In this document: piece by piece, positions 34,019 to 42,737 of the stretch
Layout of the letters: each line of letters begins with the position of its first letter
Position numbering within the stretch: position 1 is the first letter of the stretch
Source of the DNA: Fluviibacter sp964498255
Lineage (GTDB): Bacteria > Pseudomonadota > Gammaproteobacteria > Burkholderiales > Rhodocyclaceae
Assembly (NCBI GenBank): GCA_964498255.1
Contig: CAZCGW010000009.1
Span: forward strand, 1-64,000
Direction: 5' to 3'
DNA length: 64,000 nt
Notes under the pieces: model-generated
What the model was told of the DNA's origin: nothing
Databases searched by the model: none
What the model saw: only the letters and a program-made list of their open reading frames with translations
Position numbers and translations under genes: made by a program

Positions 34019-34726
34019 TCACGTGCCTCTGCTTGTGTTGATGAGGGTCACTTCAAGTTCGGGGAGGCCATCAATGCCGCAAACGAGCGAATCGCCAGCG
34101 AGCACGGTAGAAACCCCACCGGGTGTGCCCGTGTAGATCAGATCGCCGGGAGCCAGAGCGAAAAAGTGGGATAGCCGATTGATAATCTCGTCAACATTCC
34201 AGGTCATCTGGTTGAGTCGTGACGATTGGCGTAGTTCACCATTGACCTTGAGCCAGATGGCCGCATCGGCTGCTGGCGTGCTATGTGTTAGCGGGACAAT
34301 GGCGGAAATTGGCGCGCCATGATCCATGCCTTTGCCTAGCTCCCAGGGGTGCTGCTTTTCCCGTGCAAGGGTTTGCAAATCCCGACGTGTGAAATCAATG
34401 CCTGTGGCATAGCCATAGACGTGTGATAGTGCATCCGCTTCGGGGATGTCGCTGCCGCCTTTACCGATGGCAACAACCAGTTCGACTTCGTGCTGCAGAT
34501 TGTTGGTTGCAGGAGGGAATGGGATATGGCCGCCGCCAGGTACAACGGCATCTCGTGGTTTTGAAAAGAAGAACGGCGGTTCACGATTCGGGTCTGACCC
34601 CATTTCGCGCGCATGCTCTGCATAGTTGCGGCCAACGCAGTAAACACGACGAATCGGAAACTTTGCTTCTGATCCCAGAACAGGGATAAGCATTTCGGCA
34701 GGCGGTGTGAATGTGTACTGGGTCAT
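34019..34726 (-). CDS. fumarylacetoacetate hydrolase-family protein
   Basis: A 235-residue FAH-superfamily enzyme. The metal ligands are in NLQHEVELVVAIG, and YATGIDFTRRDLQ and TPGGVSTVLAGD complete the active site. Single-domain FAH proteins of this length include fumarylpyruvate hydrolases and oxaloacetate decarboxylases; neighbours do not say which. It follows the SCO gene by 2 bases. Confidence 0.85.
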   Translation of the reverse strand: MTQYTFTPPAEMLIPVLGSEAKFPIRRVYCVGRNYAEHAREMGSDPNREPPFFFSKPRDAVVPGGGHIPFPPATNNLQHEVELVVAIGKGGSDIPEADALSHVYGYATGIDFTRRDLQTLAREKQHPWELGKGMDHGAPISAIVPLTHSTPAADAAIWLKVNGELRQSSRLNQMTWNVDEIINRLSHFFALAPGDLIYTGTPGGVSTVLAGDSLVCGIDGLPELEVTLINTSRGT

Positions 34727-34728
34727 GA

Positions 34729-35319
34729 TCAGTTGGTTTCAATCATAAGTTTGAGATCGTGGGTAACGTCGGCGGCCGGCATTTCGTGAGGCACGGTTAA
34801 GCGCAAACGCCCTTTCTGGTCGATGACGAAGCTGTTGGTGGTGTGGTCAATCGTATAGATCAGCGCAGAATTAGGTAAAGGTGTTTTTTGCCAGAAAATC
34901 TTGTATTGCTTGGCAACCTTGTTCGTTTGCTCTGTTGAGCCTGTTAGCGCAATAAAACGTGGATCGAAGGCATCCATATAGGTTTTAAGCGACGCGGGGG
35001 TGTCTCTCTCCGGATCTAAAGTGACAAATAACACCGCAACTTGCTCGGCTTGTGGCCCAAGCTGGCGCATCACCTCTGCCTGTCGGGCCAGGTGTGTTGG
35101 GCAGATATCAGGGCAATGGGTGAACCCGAAGAAAAGACTCACCACTTTGCCCTTGAAGTCATTCAGGGAGCGTTGCGTACCGTATTGATCTGTCAGTGTG
35201 AAAGCTGGTGCCACCGGACTATCTGGCACGGGCTTGGCTTTGAATGGGGGTGGACTTGAGCACGCGCTCAACATCCAGGCAGCTAGAAAGCCGAGAAAAA
35301 TTAGTTTTAATCGATTCAT
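34729..35319 (-). CDS. SCO-family copper-binding lipoprotein
   Basis: A 196-residue thioredoxin-fold lipoprotein (lipobox LSAC, C20) with the copper site C69-PDI-C73 and a distal His in TIDHTT. It would be anchored facing the periplasm and help assemble the CuA centre of cytochrome oxidase, or act in redox defence. The start follows a small membrane-protein gene by 3 bases. Confidence 0.9.
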   Translation of the reverse strand: MNRLKLIFLGFLAAWMLSACSSPPPFKAKPVPDSPVAPAFTLTDQYGTQRSLNDFKGKVVSLFFGFTHCPDICPTHLARQAEVMRQLGPQAEQVAVLFVTLDPERDTPASLKTYMDAFDPRFIALTGSTEQTNKVAKQYKIFWQKTPLPNSALIYTIDHTTNSFVIDQKGRLRLTVPHEMPAADVTHDLKLMIETN

Positions 35320-35322
35320 GAT

Positions 35323-35487
35323 TTATAGCCGCTTGGACTTTGCTGTTCCTGTCGAGCGCACGGCAATCAGAGCAGCTTCGGCAGCAACCAAAAGCAGAAA
35401 GCTGCCCCAGTGTTGTAGGTGCATTTGCCAGAGCGTAAGACCAAAGAGAACAATGATCAGGGCTGTGATTGGGTTGATACGTTTCAT
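35323..35487 (-). CDS. small membrane protein (54 aa) upstream of SCO gene
   Basis: A 54-codon ORF from ATG 35487 to TAA 35323, starting MKRINPITALIIVLFG, with two hydrophobic stretches (about 8-20 and 28-43) around WQMHLQHW, and a basic tail. It abuts the SCO gene by 3 bases, so translation is probably coupled. The charge and helix pattern support a real inner-membrane peptide. Possibly a partner in cytochrome oxidase assembly, which is inference. Confidence 0.7.
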   Translation of the reverse strand: MKRINPITALIIVLFGLTLWQMHLQHWGSFLLLVAAEAALIAVRSTGTAKSKRL

Positions 35488-35626
35488 ATTGGATGGTTGC
35501 AACGCAGCAATTAATTGTCTGGATAATTTTATAAGTTTAATAGTAAAGTGCAGCTAAGATGCGCCTTAACATGGCCGCCATACAAGAACACGGATCAACC
35601 CCGCGGTAATTAAAGGAGACAGCAGC

Positions 35627-36217
35627 ATGGGCAGTCCTATCATCCTCAAGGTCAGTTCACTGGAAAAAGGCGCAGGTTTTCATCTGCCGACCAGCCAGGC
35701 AGATATCGTGACACCAGATTCGCCAGCCATCGAAGTTATGACAGATCTGAAACAGATTGTTGCAGCTACGGTGGGGTCGGATGTGTTGCTGAGTCATGCG
35801 AACCACCTGATGATCTCGCGCGGCGTCCGTTCTTTGCTCGTTACGGATAGCAAGGGCGATGTTGTGGGCTTGTTGACCGCAACGGATGTGCTGGGTGAAA
35901 AGCCAATGCAGTGTGTGCAGAAGCAAGGCCTGAAACATGGCGAAATTACCGTTAAAGATGTGATGACGACACAGAACGACATTGAGGTGCTGACACTGAA
36001 GCAAGTGGCTCAAGCCAAGGTGCTGGATGTGATTGAAACCCTGAAGGTACACAATCGTAACCACGCACTGGTGGTGGATGCCGATCCGTTGACGAATCGT
36101 CAGATGGTGCGTGGCATCTTCTCGGCATCACAAATTGCCCGCCAGCTCGGCGTGGCAACCCAGATCCATTCCGTGGCAAAAACCTTTGCCCAGATCGAAG
36201 CGGTGCTTGCCAGTTAA
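35627..36217 (+). CDS. CBS-pair domain protein
   Basis: A 196-residue protein with tandem CBS domains: LLSHANHLMISRGVRSLLVTD with VVGLLTATDVL, and VLDVIETLKVHNRNHALVVD. Such pairs bind adenine nucleotides. No enzymatic domain is attached. AAAGGAG lies 8 bases before the ATG, and it is a single-gene unit ended by a strong terminator. Confidence 0.85.
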   Translation: MGSPIILKVSSLEKGAGFHLPTSQADIVTPDSPAIEVMTDLKQIVAATVGSDVLLSHANHLMISRGVRSLLVTDSKGDVVGLLTATDVLGEKPMQCVQKQGLKHGEITVKDVMTTQNDIEVLTLKQVAQAKVLDVIETLKVHNRNHALVVDADPLTNRQMVRGIFSASQIARQLGVATQIHSVAKTFAQIEAVLAS

Positions 36218-36236
36218 TAGGCACAAGCGTCATTTC

Positions 36237-36263
36237 AAGGCCACGGGAAACCGTGGCCTTTTT
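36237..36263 (+). terminator. intrinsic terminator after the CBS gene
   Basis: A 10-bp stem (AAGGCCACGG with CCGTGGCCTT), a GAAA tetraloop and a T run on the plus strand. Confidence 0.9.
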
Positions 36264-36289
36264 GTTGGATCGCGTGCCACAATGTGCAG

Positions 36290-37663
36290 ATGAGCACGAA
36301 TCACAATCACAACCTCGCAAGATTTCTGAAAAACCGCCTCAAAGAAGAGCATCTCGCCTGGCGTATCTTGTTTCGAGAAGAGTGGGTATCTTTGCTGGTG
36401 CTGCTCGGGGGGCTCGTGCTCCTGGTCTTATTTACACGGCCGGTGCCCCCAGGAGATGTGACGCTGGCCGTAGGGCAGCCCGGCTCAACGTATGAGCTCA
36501 TAGGAAAACGCTACAGGGAAATATTTGCTCGTGAAGGCGTCAACCTGACGCTGGTCAATACGAAGGGGTCGCGCGAAAGCCTGGAAGAGGCTGCCGATGG
36601 CAAGTCTCCGGTTAACGCCGGATTATTGTTGGGGGGTATTGCCCACAAGGACGAATATCCGGAGCTGTATTCACTGGGTAGTGTCGACTATCTGCCGCTA
36701 TGGTTGTTTTATCGCGGCCCGGTCATGAAAGGTCAGGATGCGTTGGGTTACCTTAAAGGAAAACCCATTGCCATCGGGTTGGAAGGGAGCGGCACGGAGC
36801 TTTTGCTTAAGAAAATGCTGGCGATGCGGGGCATCCATCTGCGTGAAGATGATGCAAATTTCCGCCGACTGCCTCACTCAGAAGCGATGCAACAGTTGCT
36901 CGACGGGCAAATCACAGCGATGGCCATTGTTGATGGATTTGATTCACCGACCATCCAGAATTTGCTGGCGCATCCTGAACTCAAGATATTTGATTTTGCT
37001 TACGCTGCAGCTTACGTAAAACGGATGCCCTATTTGGACACCGTGGTGATTCCTCGAGGCTCCCTGAATCTGATTAAACTCGATCCGTCCGAAGATATTC
37101 ATATGATTGCCTCAACCGTAACGCTGCTGGTTGAGAAAAACATGCACCCGGCGATTCAACAACTCTTTCTGGCGGCAACCGATGAAATCGGTGATGAAAA
37201 CAACCAATTCTTCGGCAAAGGCGATACATTCCCTGCTTATATCGACAAAAGCATCCCGTTAAGTCCGATCGCCAAACGTTATTACGACAAGGGCGAGTCA
37301 TGGCTTGCTGGCCTGATGCCGTTTTGGATCGTGAGCTATATTGATCGCATGTGGCTATTAGCACTTGGTGTACTGGCAGTCGTGTTGCCGTTCTTCCGGC
37401 TTGTGCCGAATTACCGGTTGTTCCGTTCGCGTATGCTGATTTCAGACGCCTATGACGAAATCAAGGTTGTTGAGCAGCGTATGTACGAGGCGACACATGT
37501 AGAGGAGCTACGCTATTTGCTAGAGCGGCTCGACCAGCTGGAGGCAGAGATTGGAGACTTCTGGATTTCTTCGGATGAGACTAATCGGTTCTTTACTATG
37601 AAAAGCGCCTTAGAGCTGGTTCGCCGAGAGATCATGGTGCGTATCAGACACCTTGAGACCTAA
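36290..37663 (+). CDS. membrane-anchored TAXI-family TRAP solute-binding protein
   Basis: A 457-residue protein. A first helix (about 29-50) precedes a TAXI-type binding domain (VGQPGSTYELIGKRYREIF, IGLEGSGTELLLKKML); a second helix (WLLALGVLAVVLPFF) lies after it, followed by a C-terminal domain with coiled-coil character (EELRYLLERLDQLEAEIGDF). No TRAP permease (DctQ/M) is adjacent, so it may be a sensor or structural protein. The ATG at 36290 is used; a GTG two codons earlier is possible. Its stop abuts the convergent rlpA stop. Confidence 0.8.
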   Translation: MSTNHNHNLARFLKNRLKEEHLAWRILFREEWVSLLVLLGGLVLLVLFTRPVPPGDVTLAVGQPGSTYELIGKRYREIFAREGVNLTLVNTKGSRESLEEAADGKSPVNAGLLLGGIAHKDEYPELYSLGSVDYLPLWLFYRGPVMKGQDALGYLKGKPIAIGLEGSGTELLLKKMLAMRGIHLREDDANFRRLPHSEAMQQLLDGQITAMAIVDGFDSPTIQNLLAHPELKIFDFAYAAAYVKRMPYLDTVVIPRGSLNLIKLDPSEDIHMIASTVTLLVEKNMHPAIQQLFLAATDEIGDENNQFFGKGDTFPAYIDKSIPLSPIAKRYYDKGESWLAGLMPFWIVSYIDRMWLLALGVLAVVLPFFRLVPNYRLFRSRMLISDAYDEIKVVEQRMYEATHVEELRYLLERLDQLEAEIGDFWISSDETNRFFTMKSALELVRREIMVRIRHLET

Positions 37664-38323
37664 TTAATTGTTGAACTGCAGCGGTGAATCGCAGTTCTCG
37701 CAGTCTTCTTCCAATTCGCCGCCCATCGCGCAGTCAACGGTGCTGCCTTGAGCCGCATTGCTAGAAATCGGCACGATTTGTACTTTGACAACGCCATCTC
37801 GAACCATGTCGAGATACTTGGCGGCGCTATGCGAAACGTCGATCACTCGAGCGCGGTGCTTCGGGTGCATCCGATCATTAACTTTGACGACAACGCATAG
37901 ATTGGTGTCTGGACGCTTCACAATCACTAAAGATCCGAGTGGCAGCAGATTGCTGGCGGCCGTGAATAGTTTGTTGTTAAAAATTTCACCCGTGGCTGTT
38001 TTGCGGCCCTGAAACTTGGCGCCGTAAAAACTGGCTTTGCCCCGTAACCCTTTGGACTCAATAGTGACTGCGGGTGCGTCATCGGGGGGGGCAAGCGTCA
38101 CCCGACTGCGCTTTACAGATGCGCCTTGTTGCAAGCTCTGGCTTGATTTGCTTTTCGTATCGCGTTTGTTTTTAGCCGGTGCATCGCTTTCTAGCGTTAC
38201 GACAGCGCTAGGGCTTCCCTCTGTGGCACAGGCAACTCCAAAAAACAGCGTGCAAACCAGCATGGCCAGACAGAGTCTGACTCGGTGTAGATTGCTTTTG
38301 CTTTTTGAGAGGCAGAGGGGCAT
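37664..38323 (-). CDS. rlpA: RlpA-like septal-ring lytic transglycosylase
   Basis: A 219-residue secreted protein: signal peptide, a Lys/Ser-rich linker, then a double-psi beta-barrel with GKASFYGAKFQGRKTATGEIF and VKVNDRMHPKHRARVIDVSH. It lacks the SPOR domain of E. coli RlpA. It would cleave naked glycan at the septum. The signal end (VACATEG) has a Cys but a weak lipobox. Confidence 0.85.
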   Translation of the reverse strand: MPLCLSKSKSNLHRVRLCLAMLVCTLFFGVACATEGSPSAVVTLESDAPAKNKRDTKSKSSQSLQQGASVKRSRVTLAPPDDAPAVTIESKGLRGKASFYGAKFQGRKTATGEIFNNKLFTAASNLLPLGSLVIVKRPDTNLCVVVKVNDRMHPKHRARVIDVSHSAAKYLDMVRDGVVKVQIVPISSNAAQGSTVDCAMGGELEEDCENCDSPLQFNN

Positions 38324-38389
38324 CCGCAGCCTTTGGCGTTAAGAAACAGGTACATTATCCACATTTCGTGTTTTTGGAATCCTGGCGCC

Positions 38390-38713
38390 ATGCGCAAATG
38401 CCATCTTCTGTGTCTTTGCCTTTTATTTGTTTCGGGCCTTTCGCCCGCTCAGGATGGCATGGGGGATGGCAATGCCTACGACAGTGATGGTGGCTCGTAC
38501 CAGAATCTTGGTGGTAACACCTATGCACCTGGCGGTGGCACCTATCAGCAGGATGGCAGCACCATCCAGAGCGATACCGGTACCACGTATCAGACAGAGG
38601 GCGGCTTGGTGTTGGGAACCGACGGTAGTGAGTATCAAACAACCGGAAATACTACCTATAACTTCAATGGCACCAGCTGTTTGAATACCGGTAGCGCGAC
38701 GAACTGCGACTAA
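38390..38713 (+). CDS. small secreted Gly/Tyr-rich repeat protein
   Basis: A 107-residue protein with a signal peptide (cleavage near LSPA-QD) and a mature part of loosely repeated GG-x-x-Y units such as GGNTYAPGGGTYQ and TTGNTTYNFNGTSC, ending in a Cys pair. It resembles a group of small repeat proteins frequent in Burkholderiales and Pseudomonas, without known role. The ATG at 38390 fits the signal peptide; the frame is open 19 codons upstream. Confidence 0.7.
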   Translation: MRKCHLLCLCLLFVSGLSPAQDGMGDGNAYDSDGGSYQNLGGNTYAPGGGTYQQDGSTIQSDTGTTYQTEGGLVLGTDGSEYQTTGNTTYNFNGTSCLNTGSATNCD

Positions 38714-38733
38714 AAAATATTTTCAACGCAAAA

Positions 38734-38760
38734 CGAGAGGCTCATCTGGTGAGACTCTCG
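38734..38760. other. stem-loop in intergenic region
   Basis: CGAGAG and CTCTCG flank a second CTCA/TGAG stem with one mismatch, giving a 27-base hairpin. It is followed on the minus strand by TTTT, but no minus-strand gene feeds into it. It may be a weak terminator for the repeat-protein gene. Confidence 0.35.
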
Positions 38761-38815
38761 ACCCCTAAGATGACTCCATGCCCGAATACAAGGGTGACAC
38801 ATAAGGAGCATCAAA

Positions 38816-38950
38816 ATGAAAAACCTATTCGTCTGGATCGTTCTCATCTCTACTGCCGTTCTGGGTGTTGCCGTAGCACAGCCTAACCACGAAAACGGGT
38901 TCGTTGCCCAAGTTGAGCAGCGGCAAGAAAATACAAAAATGATGGTGTAA
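38816..38950 (+). CDS. small secreted or membrane peptide (44 aa)
   Basis: A 44-codon ORF beginning MKNLFVWIVLISTAVLG, with a hydrophobic signal-like N-terminus possibly cleaved at AVA-QP, then a short polar tail. A strong AAGGAG lies 6 bases before the ATG, the main support. It stands alone upstream of the restriction gene. Function unknown. Confidence 0.55.
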   Translation: MKNLFVWIVLISTAVLGVAVAQPNHENGFVAQVEQRQENTKMMV

Positions 38951-39011
38951 ACATGCGAACCACTATTCAAAAGCGCTTAACATTCTAGGAGTTCACTAAA
39001 ATTTTTCGCCC

Positions 39012-41930
39012 ATGACCCCAGAATCATTTATCGCCCGTTGGAAAGACAATGCCCTCACCGAACGAGCTGGGGCGCAAGCGCACTTTGACGACCTCTGCGA
39101 CCTGCTCGGCGTTGAGAAACCACGTGACCCCGATAACTACTGTTTCGAACGCGGCGCCAAAAAGTCGGGGGGTGGTGATGGCTGGGCCGACGTCTGGAAG
39201 CGTGGTTGTTTTGGTTGGGAGAATAAGAAGCCGGGGCGGGATCTTAAAGCCGCCCTCAAGCAGCTCACCGACTATGCCCTTGAGCTAGAGAACCCGCCTT
39301 TGTTGGTGGTCTCAGATCGAGAGCGCATCGAAATTCACACCGCTTTTACCGGGTATCCCGATGAGCCACGCCTCATTCATCTGGCAGACATTGGTCAACC
39401 AGAAAACCTGCAACTCCTGCGCTGGGTCTTTACCGATCCTGAAAAGCTCAAACCGACCAAATCGTTAGCGGCCATTACCGAAGATGCCGCCGGTAAATTC
39501 GGTAGCCTGGCCGAAGCGCTGCGTGAGCGTGGCAACGCGCCCGATCAGGTGGCGCATTTCCTCACGCAATGTCTGTTCTGCATGTTCGCCGAAGATGAGA
39601 ACCTCTTACCCCGAGGCATCTTCACCAACCTGCTCGACAAAGCGGTGGATATTGAACGCGCCACTAACCGTATCACGGCACTCTTCCAGGCCATGAGCAA
39701 TGGCGGGGATTATGGCGACGAATCCATCCGCTGGTTTAACGGCGGCCTCTTTGAAACGGTTGCCGTACCGCAGCTCATGCTCAGCGACTTGGTTACGCTA
39801 CGCGCAGCCGCTCATATGGATTGGCGGGCGATTGACCCCTCCATCTTCGGTACGCTCTTTGAGCGCGGCCTAAACCCCAAGAAGCGTTCACAGCTGGGCG
39901 CACACTACACCGATCCGGCCACGATCATGAAGTTGGTGGAGCCGGTGATTATTCGGCCGCTGTTGGCCGAATGGGCTACGCACCGCGACCATATTCGTAA
40001 GTTGCTGGATAAATCCAAGAAGCAGGGCGATAAAGCCTACAAAGATGCTAATGCAGAGTTCCACCAATTTCTGGAACGGCTCAAAAACTACCGCGTGCTC
40101 GATGCGGCCTGTGGCTCGGGTAACTTTCTCTACGTTGCCCTCAAAACGCTCAAAGACATTGAGCGCCGGGTCAACACCGAGGCAGAGCAACTCGGCCTGC
40201 AACGGCAGATCGGTATCGAATGTGGCCCGACCAATGTGCTGGGGATAGAGCTCGACCCATACGCCGCTGAGTTGGCGCGGGTGACCGTATGGATTGGCGA
40301 GATTCAGTGGATGCTGCAAAACGGCTACCCGGTATCAGATAAACCGATTCTCAAGCCGCTGCATAACATTCAAAACCGCGACGCCTTACTCAATGCCGAT
40401 GGCACCGAGGCGCAATGGCCTAAGACCGATGCCATCATCGGTAACCCGCCGTTCTTGGGCGGCAGTAAGAAGAGTGGTGAACTGGGCAAAGCCTATTTCG
40501 ATGCGCTGAATAAGGTGTACGACAAAACGGTGCCGGGTGGTGCGGACTTAGTTTGCTATTGGTTTGATAAAGCGCGTAAACAGATTCTGGCGGGCGATGC
40601 GCTTGCGACTGGGTTGGTTTCCACCAATTCGATACGGGGTGGGTCTAATCGCAAAGTGTTGGACGCCATTGTGAGTGACATGGTGATCTTTGATGCGTGG
40701 GCAGATGAGCCATGGGTCAATGATGGGGCTGCGGTAAGAGTGTCGTTGGTTTGCTTTGGTATGGCAGGGTCGGCTACCCGGCATGCAGACGTCGCTCAGA
40801 CGCCGCTACGCGCCGATTCGCTCCTCCCGCACACCGGGCAACCGATTTGTACCTTAGATGGAGTTTTTGTCGATGCGATTCACTCAGACTTAACAGCAGA
40901 AAGTGGCTGTAACGTCACCCAAGCGAATGCGTTATCCGAAAATTCATTAGCTTGGGCATATGGGTCACAAGAAAAAGGTAATTTCGCTATAACGACTGAA
41001 ACGGCGTTAAAGGCTTTAAGTGCGCCTAATCCGAATGGTCGCTCTAACAAGGATGTTATTCGGCGTTCCGTGAACGCGAAACAAATCGCGCAGCGTCGAG
41101 AGAGTTCATGGGTTATTGATTTCGGACTAGACATGCCCAATTCTGAGGCGTGCCTTTATGAAATACCGTATTCAATAGTGCAAGAGCAGGTCGCGCCTAA
41201 TAGACTTTCTGGGAATGATAAAGGCCAAGCTAAGCGGTGGTGGTTGCACGCGAGGCCTTCGCCAAAATATAGAGAAGGACTGCATAATTGTTTCCGACTT
41301 ATAGCTACCCCCTGCGTGTCGAAACATAGGTTGTTTGTGTATCTTCAGCCTAATGAATTGGCAGACCATGGCTTGGCTGTAATTTTCAGGCCAGACGACA
41401 CCACCTTTGGAATTCTCCACTCACGTTTCCATGAACAATGGGCGCTGCGCCTCGGAACAGCCCTAGAAGATCGACCGCGCTATACGCCAACTACGACATT
41501 TGAAACCTTCCCGTTCCCGGCGCATCTCACACCGAAGGACACTTCTGGGTGGCGCGGTGTGATTCCCGCTGATTGCCTTATGAAGGCTGTGGCAGAAAAG
41601 ATTAGCGCGGCTGCCGAGAAGCTGAACAGCTTGCGCGATGCATGGCTGAATCCACCGGAGTGGGTGGAGTGGGTGATTACGCCCGAAGAAGAGAAGGCGG
41701 GTTTCCCGAAGCGGCCAGTGGCAAAGCCGGGGCATGAGGCAGACGTTAAGAAACGGACGCTGACGAATTTGTATAACGCTCGGCCAGCTTGGCTGGATAT
41801 GGCGCACAAAGAACTGGATGCTGCCGTGGCCGAAGCATACGGCTGGGCAGACTACACGCCAGAGATGCCGGATGAAGAAATTCTGCGCCGTTTGCTGGCG
41901 CTTAATCTGGAACGGTCAGCTAAGCATTGA
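39012..41930 (+). CDS. MmeI-like type IIL restriction-modification enzyme
   Basis: A 972-residue single-chain enzyme that both cuts and methylates DNA. The N-terminal nuclease has D60-x9-E70-x-K72 (PD-ExK, the MmeI spacing); a helical spacer follows; the gamma-class adenine methyltransferase has GAHYT (296-300), motif I DAACGSGNF (364-372) and motif IV GNPPF (477-481); the C-terminal part (about 640-860) is the target-recognition region. No motif is broken, so cutting and protective methylation both look active. There is no separate methylase or specificity gene. Toxin-antitoxin genes follow, making a defence patch. The recognition site cannot be read from sequence. Confidence 0.9.
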   Translation: MTPESFIARWKDNALTERAGAQAHFDDLCDLLGVEKPRDPDNYCFERGAKKSGGGDGWADVWKRGCFGWENKKPGRDLKAALKQLTDYALELENPPLLVVSDRERIEIHTAFTGYPDEPRLIHLADIGQPENLQLLRWVFTDPEKLKPTKSLAAITEDAAGKFGSLAEALRERGNAPDQVAHFLTQCLFCMFAEDENLLPRGIFTNLLDKAVDIERATNRITALFQAMSNGGDYGDESIRWFNGGLFETVAVPQLMLSDLVTLRAAAHMDWRAIDPSIFGTLFERGLNPKKRSQLGAHYTDPATIMKLVEPVIIRPLLAEWATHRDHIRKLLDKSKKQGDKAYKDANAEFHQFLERLKNYRVLDAACGSGNFLYVALKTLKDIERRVNTEAEQLGLQRQIGIECGPTNVLGIELDPYAAELARVTVWIGEIQWMLQNGYPVSDKPILKPLHNIQNRDALLNADGTEAQWPKTDAIIGNPPFLGGSKKSGELGKAYFDALNKVYDKTVPGGADLVCYWFDKARKQILAGDALATGLVSTNSIRGGSNRKVLDAIVSDMVIFDAWADEPWVNDGAAVRVSLVCFGMAGSATRHADVAQTPLRADSLLPHTGQPICTLDGVFVDAIHSDLTAESGCNVTQANALSENSLAWAYGSQEKGNFAITTETALKALSAPNPNGRSNKDVIRRSVNAKQIAQRRESSWVIDFGLDMPNSEACLYEIPYSIVQEQVAPNRLSGNDKGQAKRWWLHARPSPKYREGLHNCFRLIATPCVSKHRLFVYLQPNELADHGLAVIFRPDDTTFGILHSRFHEQWALRLGTALEDRPRYTPTTTFETFPFPAHLTPKDTSGWRGVIPADCLMKAVAEKISAAAEKLNSLRDAWLNPPEWVEWVITPEEEKAGFPKRPVAKPGHEADVKKRTLTNLYNARPAWLDMAHKELDAAVAEAYGWADYTPEMPDEEILRRLLALNLERSAKH

Positions 41931-41938
41931 GGGTATGC

Positions 41939-42217
41939 TTAAAACTGGCGCTTGAGATCCCGATAAAAGTTCTCGTGAGCGCCAAAGGCAAACAGGGTTA
42001 GCGTAATCGTACCGTTGTCGTAGGTGTAGGCGAGGAGAGTGAGCTGATTGCTCATTCTGAACTTATATACAGCGATATTTGAGAGATCGCCCACCTTAAG
42101 TTCCCCAATGAATGGGTCGGCCATGATGGCTTTAACGGCTTCATCCAGATCTTGCTTCTGCGTCGGATGTAGGCGACGAAGTGCGCGAGCGAATGAGTTG
42201 GTTTGAACGACCTGCAT
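41939..42217 (-). CDS. RelE/ParE-family toxin
   Basis: A 92-residue protein with QTNSFARALRRLHPTQKQDL at the N-terminus and a strand pattern typical of RelE/ParE toxins. The ATG at 42217 is used, with AAGG five bases upstream; a TTG at 42229 is an alternative. It starts 4 bases after the antitoxin stop. It may be an mRNA interferase or a gyrase poison. Confidence 0.8.
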   Translation of the reverse strand: MQVVQTNSFARALRRLHPTQKQDLDEAVKAIMADPFIGELKVGDLSNIAVYKFRMSNQLTLLAYTYDNGTITLTLFAFGAHENFYRDLKRQF

Positions 42218-42221
42218 GGCC

Positions 42222-42440
42222 TTAGCCAAACTGGTAGGGGGTGACCTGGCCTTCTTCTGCTTCGTGCTGGGCGACTAACAGCTCTTTGATAAAGTTGAAT
42301 GGTAGATCAGGATTTTCTTCGGCAATTTTTCCGATGCGCGACCAATACTCAATCTGCTTGGGCGCAGAGCGGCTAAACACATCGCCGTAGCGTCGTGCGT
42401 CATCAATCAGCTCGTCCGACAGTTTGATTGCGGTTGCCAT
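42222..42440 (-). CDS. ParD-like antitoxin
   Basis: A 72-residue antitoxin with the N-terminal IKLSDELIDDARRYGDVFSR and RSAPKQIEYWSRIGKIAEENPD segment of the ParD-like family. The ATG at 42440 follows GGGAGG; the open frame continues 38 codons upstream without a ribosome site. It is the first gene of the pair; the order antitoxin-toxin is normal. Confidence 0.82.
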   Translation of the reverse strand: MATAIKLSDELIDDARRYGDVFSRSAPKQIEYWSRIGKIAEENPDLPFNFIKELLVAQHEAEEGQVTPYQFG

Positions 42441-42463
42441 GATGCATCCTCCCTTGGTGTGCA

Positions 42464-42494
42464 TTGTATACAAAAGGTTGCAAATTACAACCTT
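42464..42494 (-). promoter_or_regulatory. promoter and operator of the ParD/RelE module
   Basis: A minus-strand promoter, TTGTAA-N16-TACAAT, is overlapped by two palindromic elements: TTGTATACAA (42464-42473) and the 7-bp inverted repeat AAGGTTG-N7-CAACCTT (42474-42494). This fits autorepression by the antitoxin. Confidence 0.6.
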
Positions 42495-42702
42495 GTTTAG
42501 TGGCGGCGCGATCCCTGGAAGAGGATGAGATGCTGATTGCGTTGAATGGCTCAAAGCCCCAAAAAGGCTTCTTCGTCGTCAGGGGAGGACCATACGGTTA
42601 GGGTTTCTTTAACAGCATGTGTGTAATCTATGCTCATAAGATAGGCACATGAGAGTTTTTTAGCTTTGCGGTGAGCGGTGTTCGCTGAGAAATTCCTAGG
42701 GA

Positions 42703-42732
42703 TTGACATGCTATATATAGCATATGTACTAT
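42703..42732 (+). promoter_or_regulatory. promoter and 16-bp operator of the toxin/XRE module
   Basis: A consensus -35 TTGACA (42703-42708) and a -10-like TACTAT (42727-42732, 18-base spacing) enclose a perfect 16-bp palindrome centred on GCTATATATAGC (42708-42723). Placement between the hexamers is typical of a self-repressing XRE antitoxin. The predicted start point falls at or next to the toxin ATG. Confidence 0.65.
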
Positions 42733-42737
42733 GAGAC

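Noticed and set aside
38734..38760. Hairpin considered as a CRISPR repeat or transposon end
   Set aside because: It occurs once, with no spacer array or second copy, and no transposase gene is nearby.
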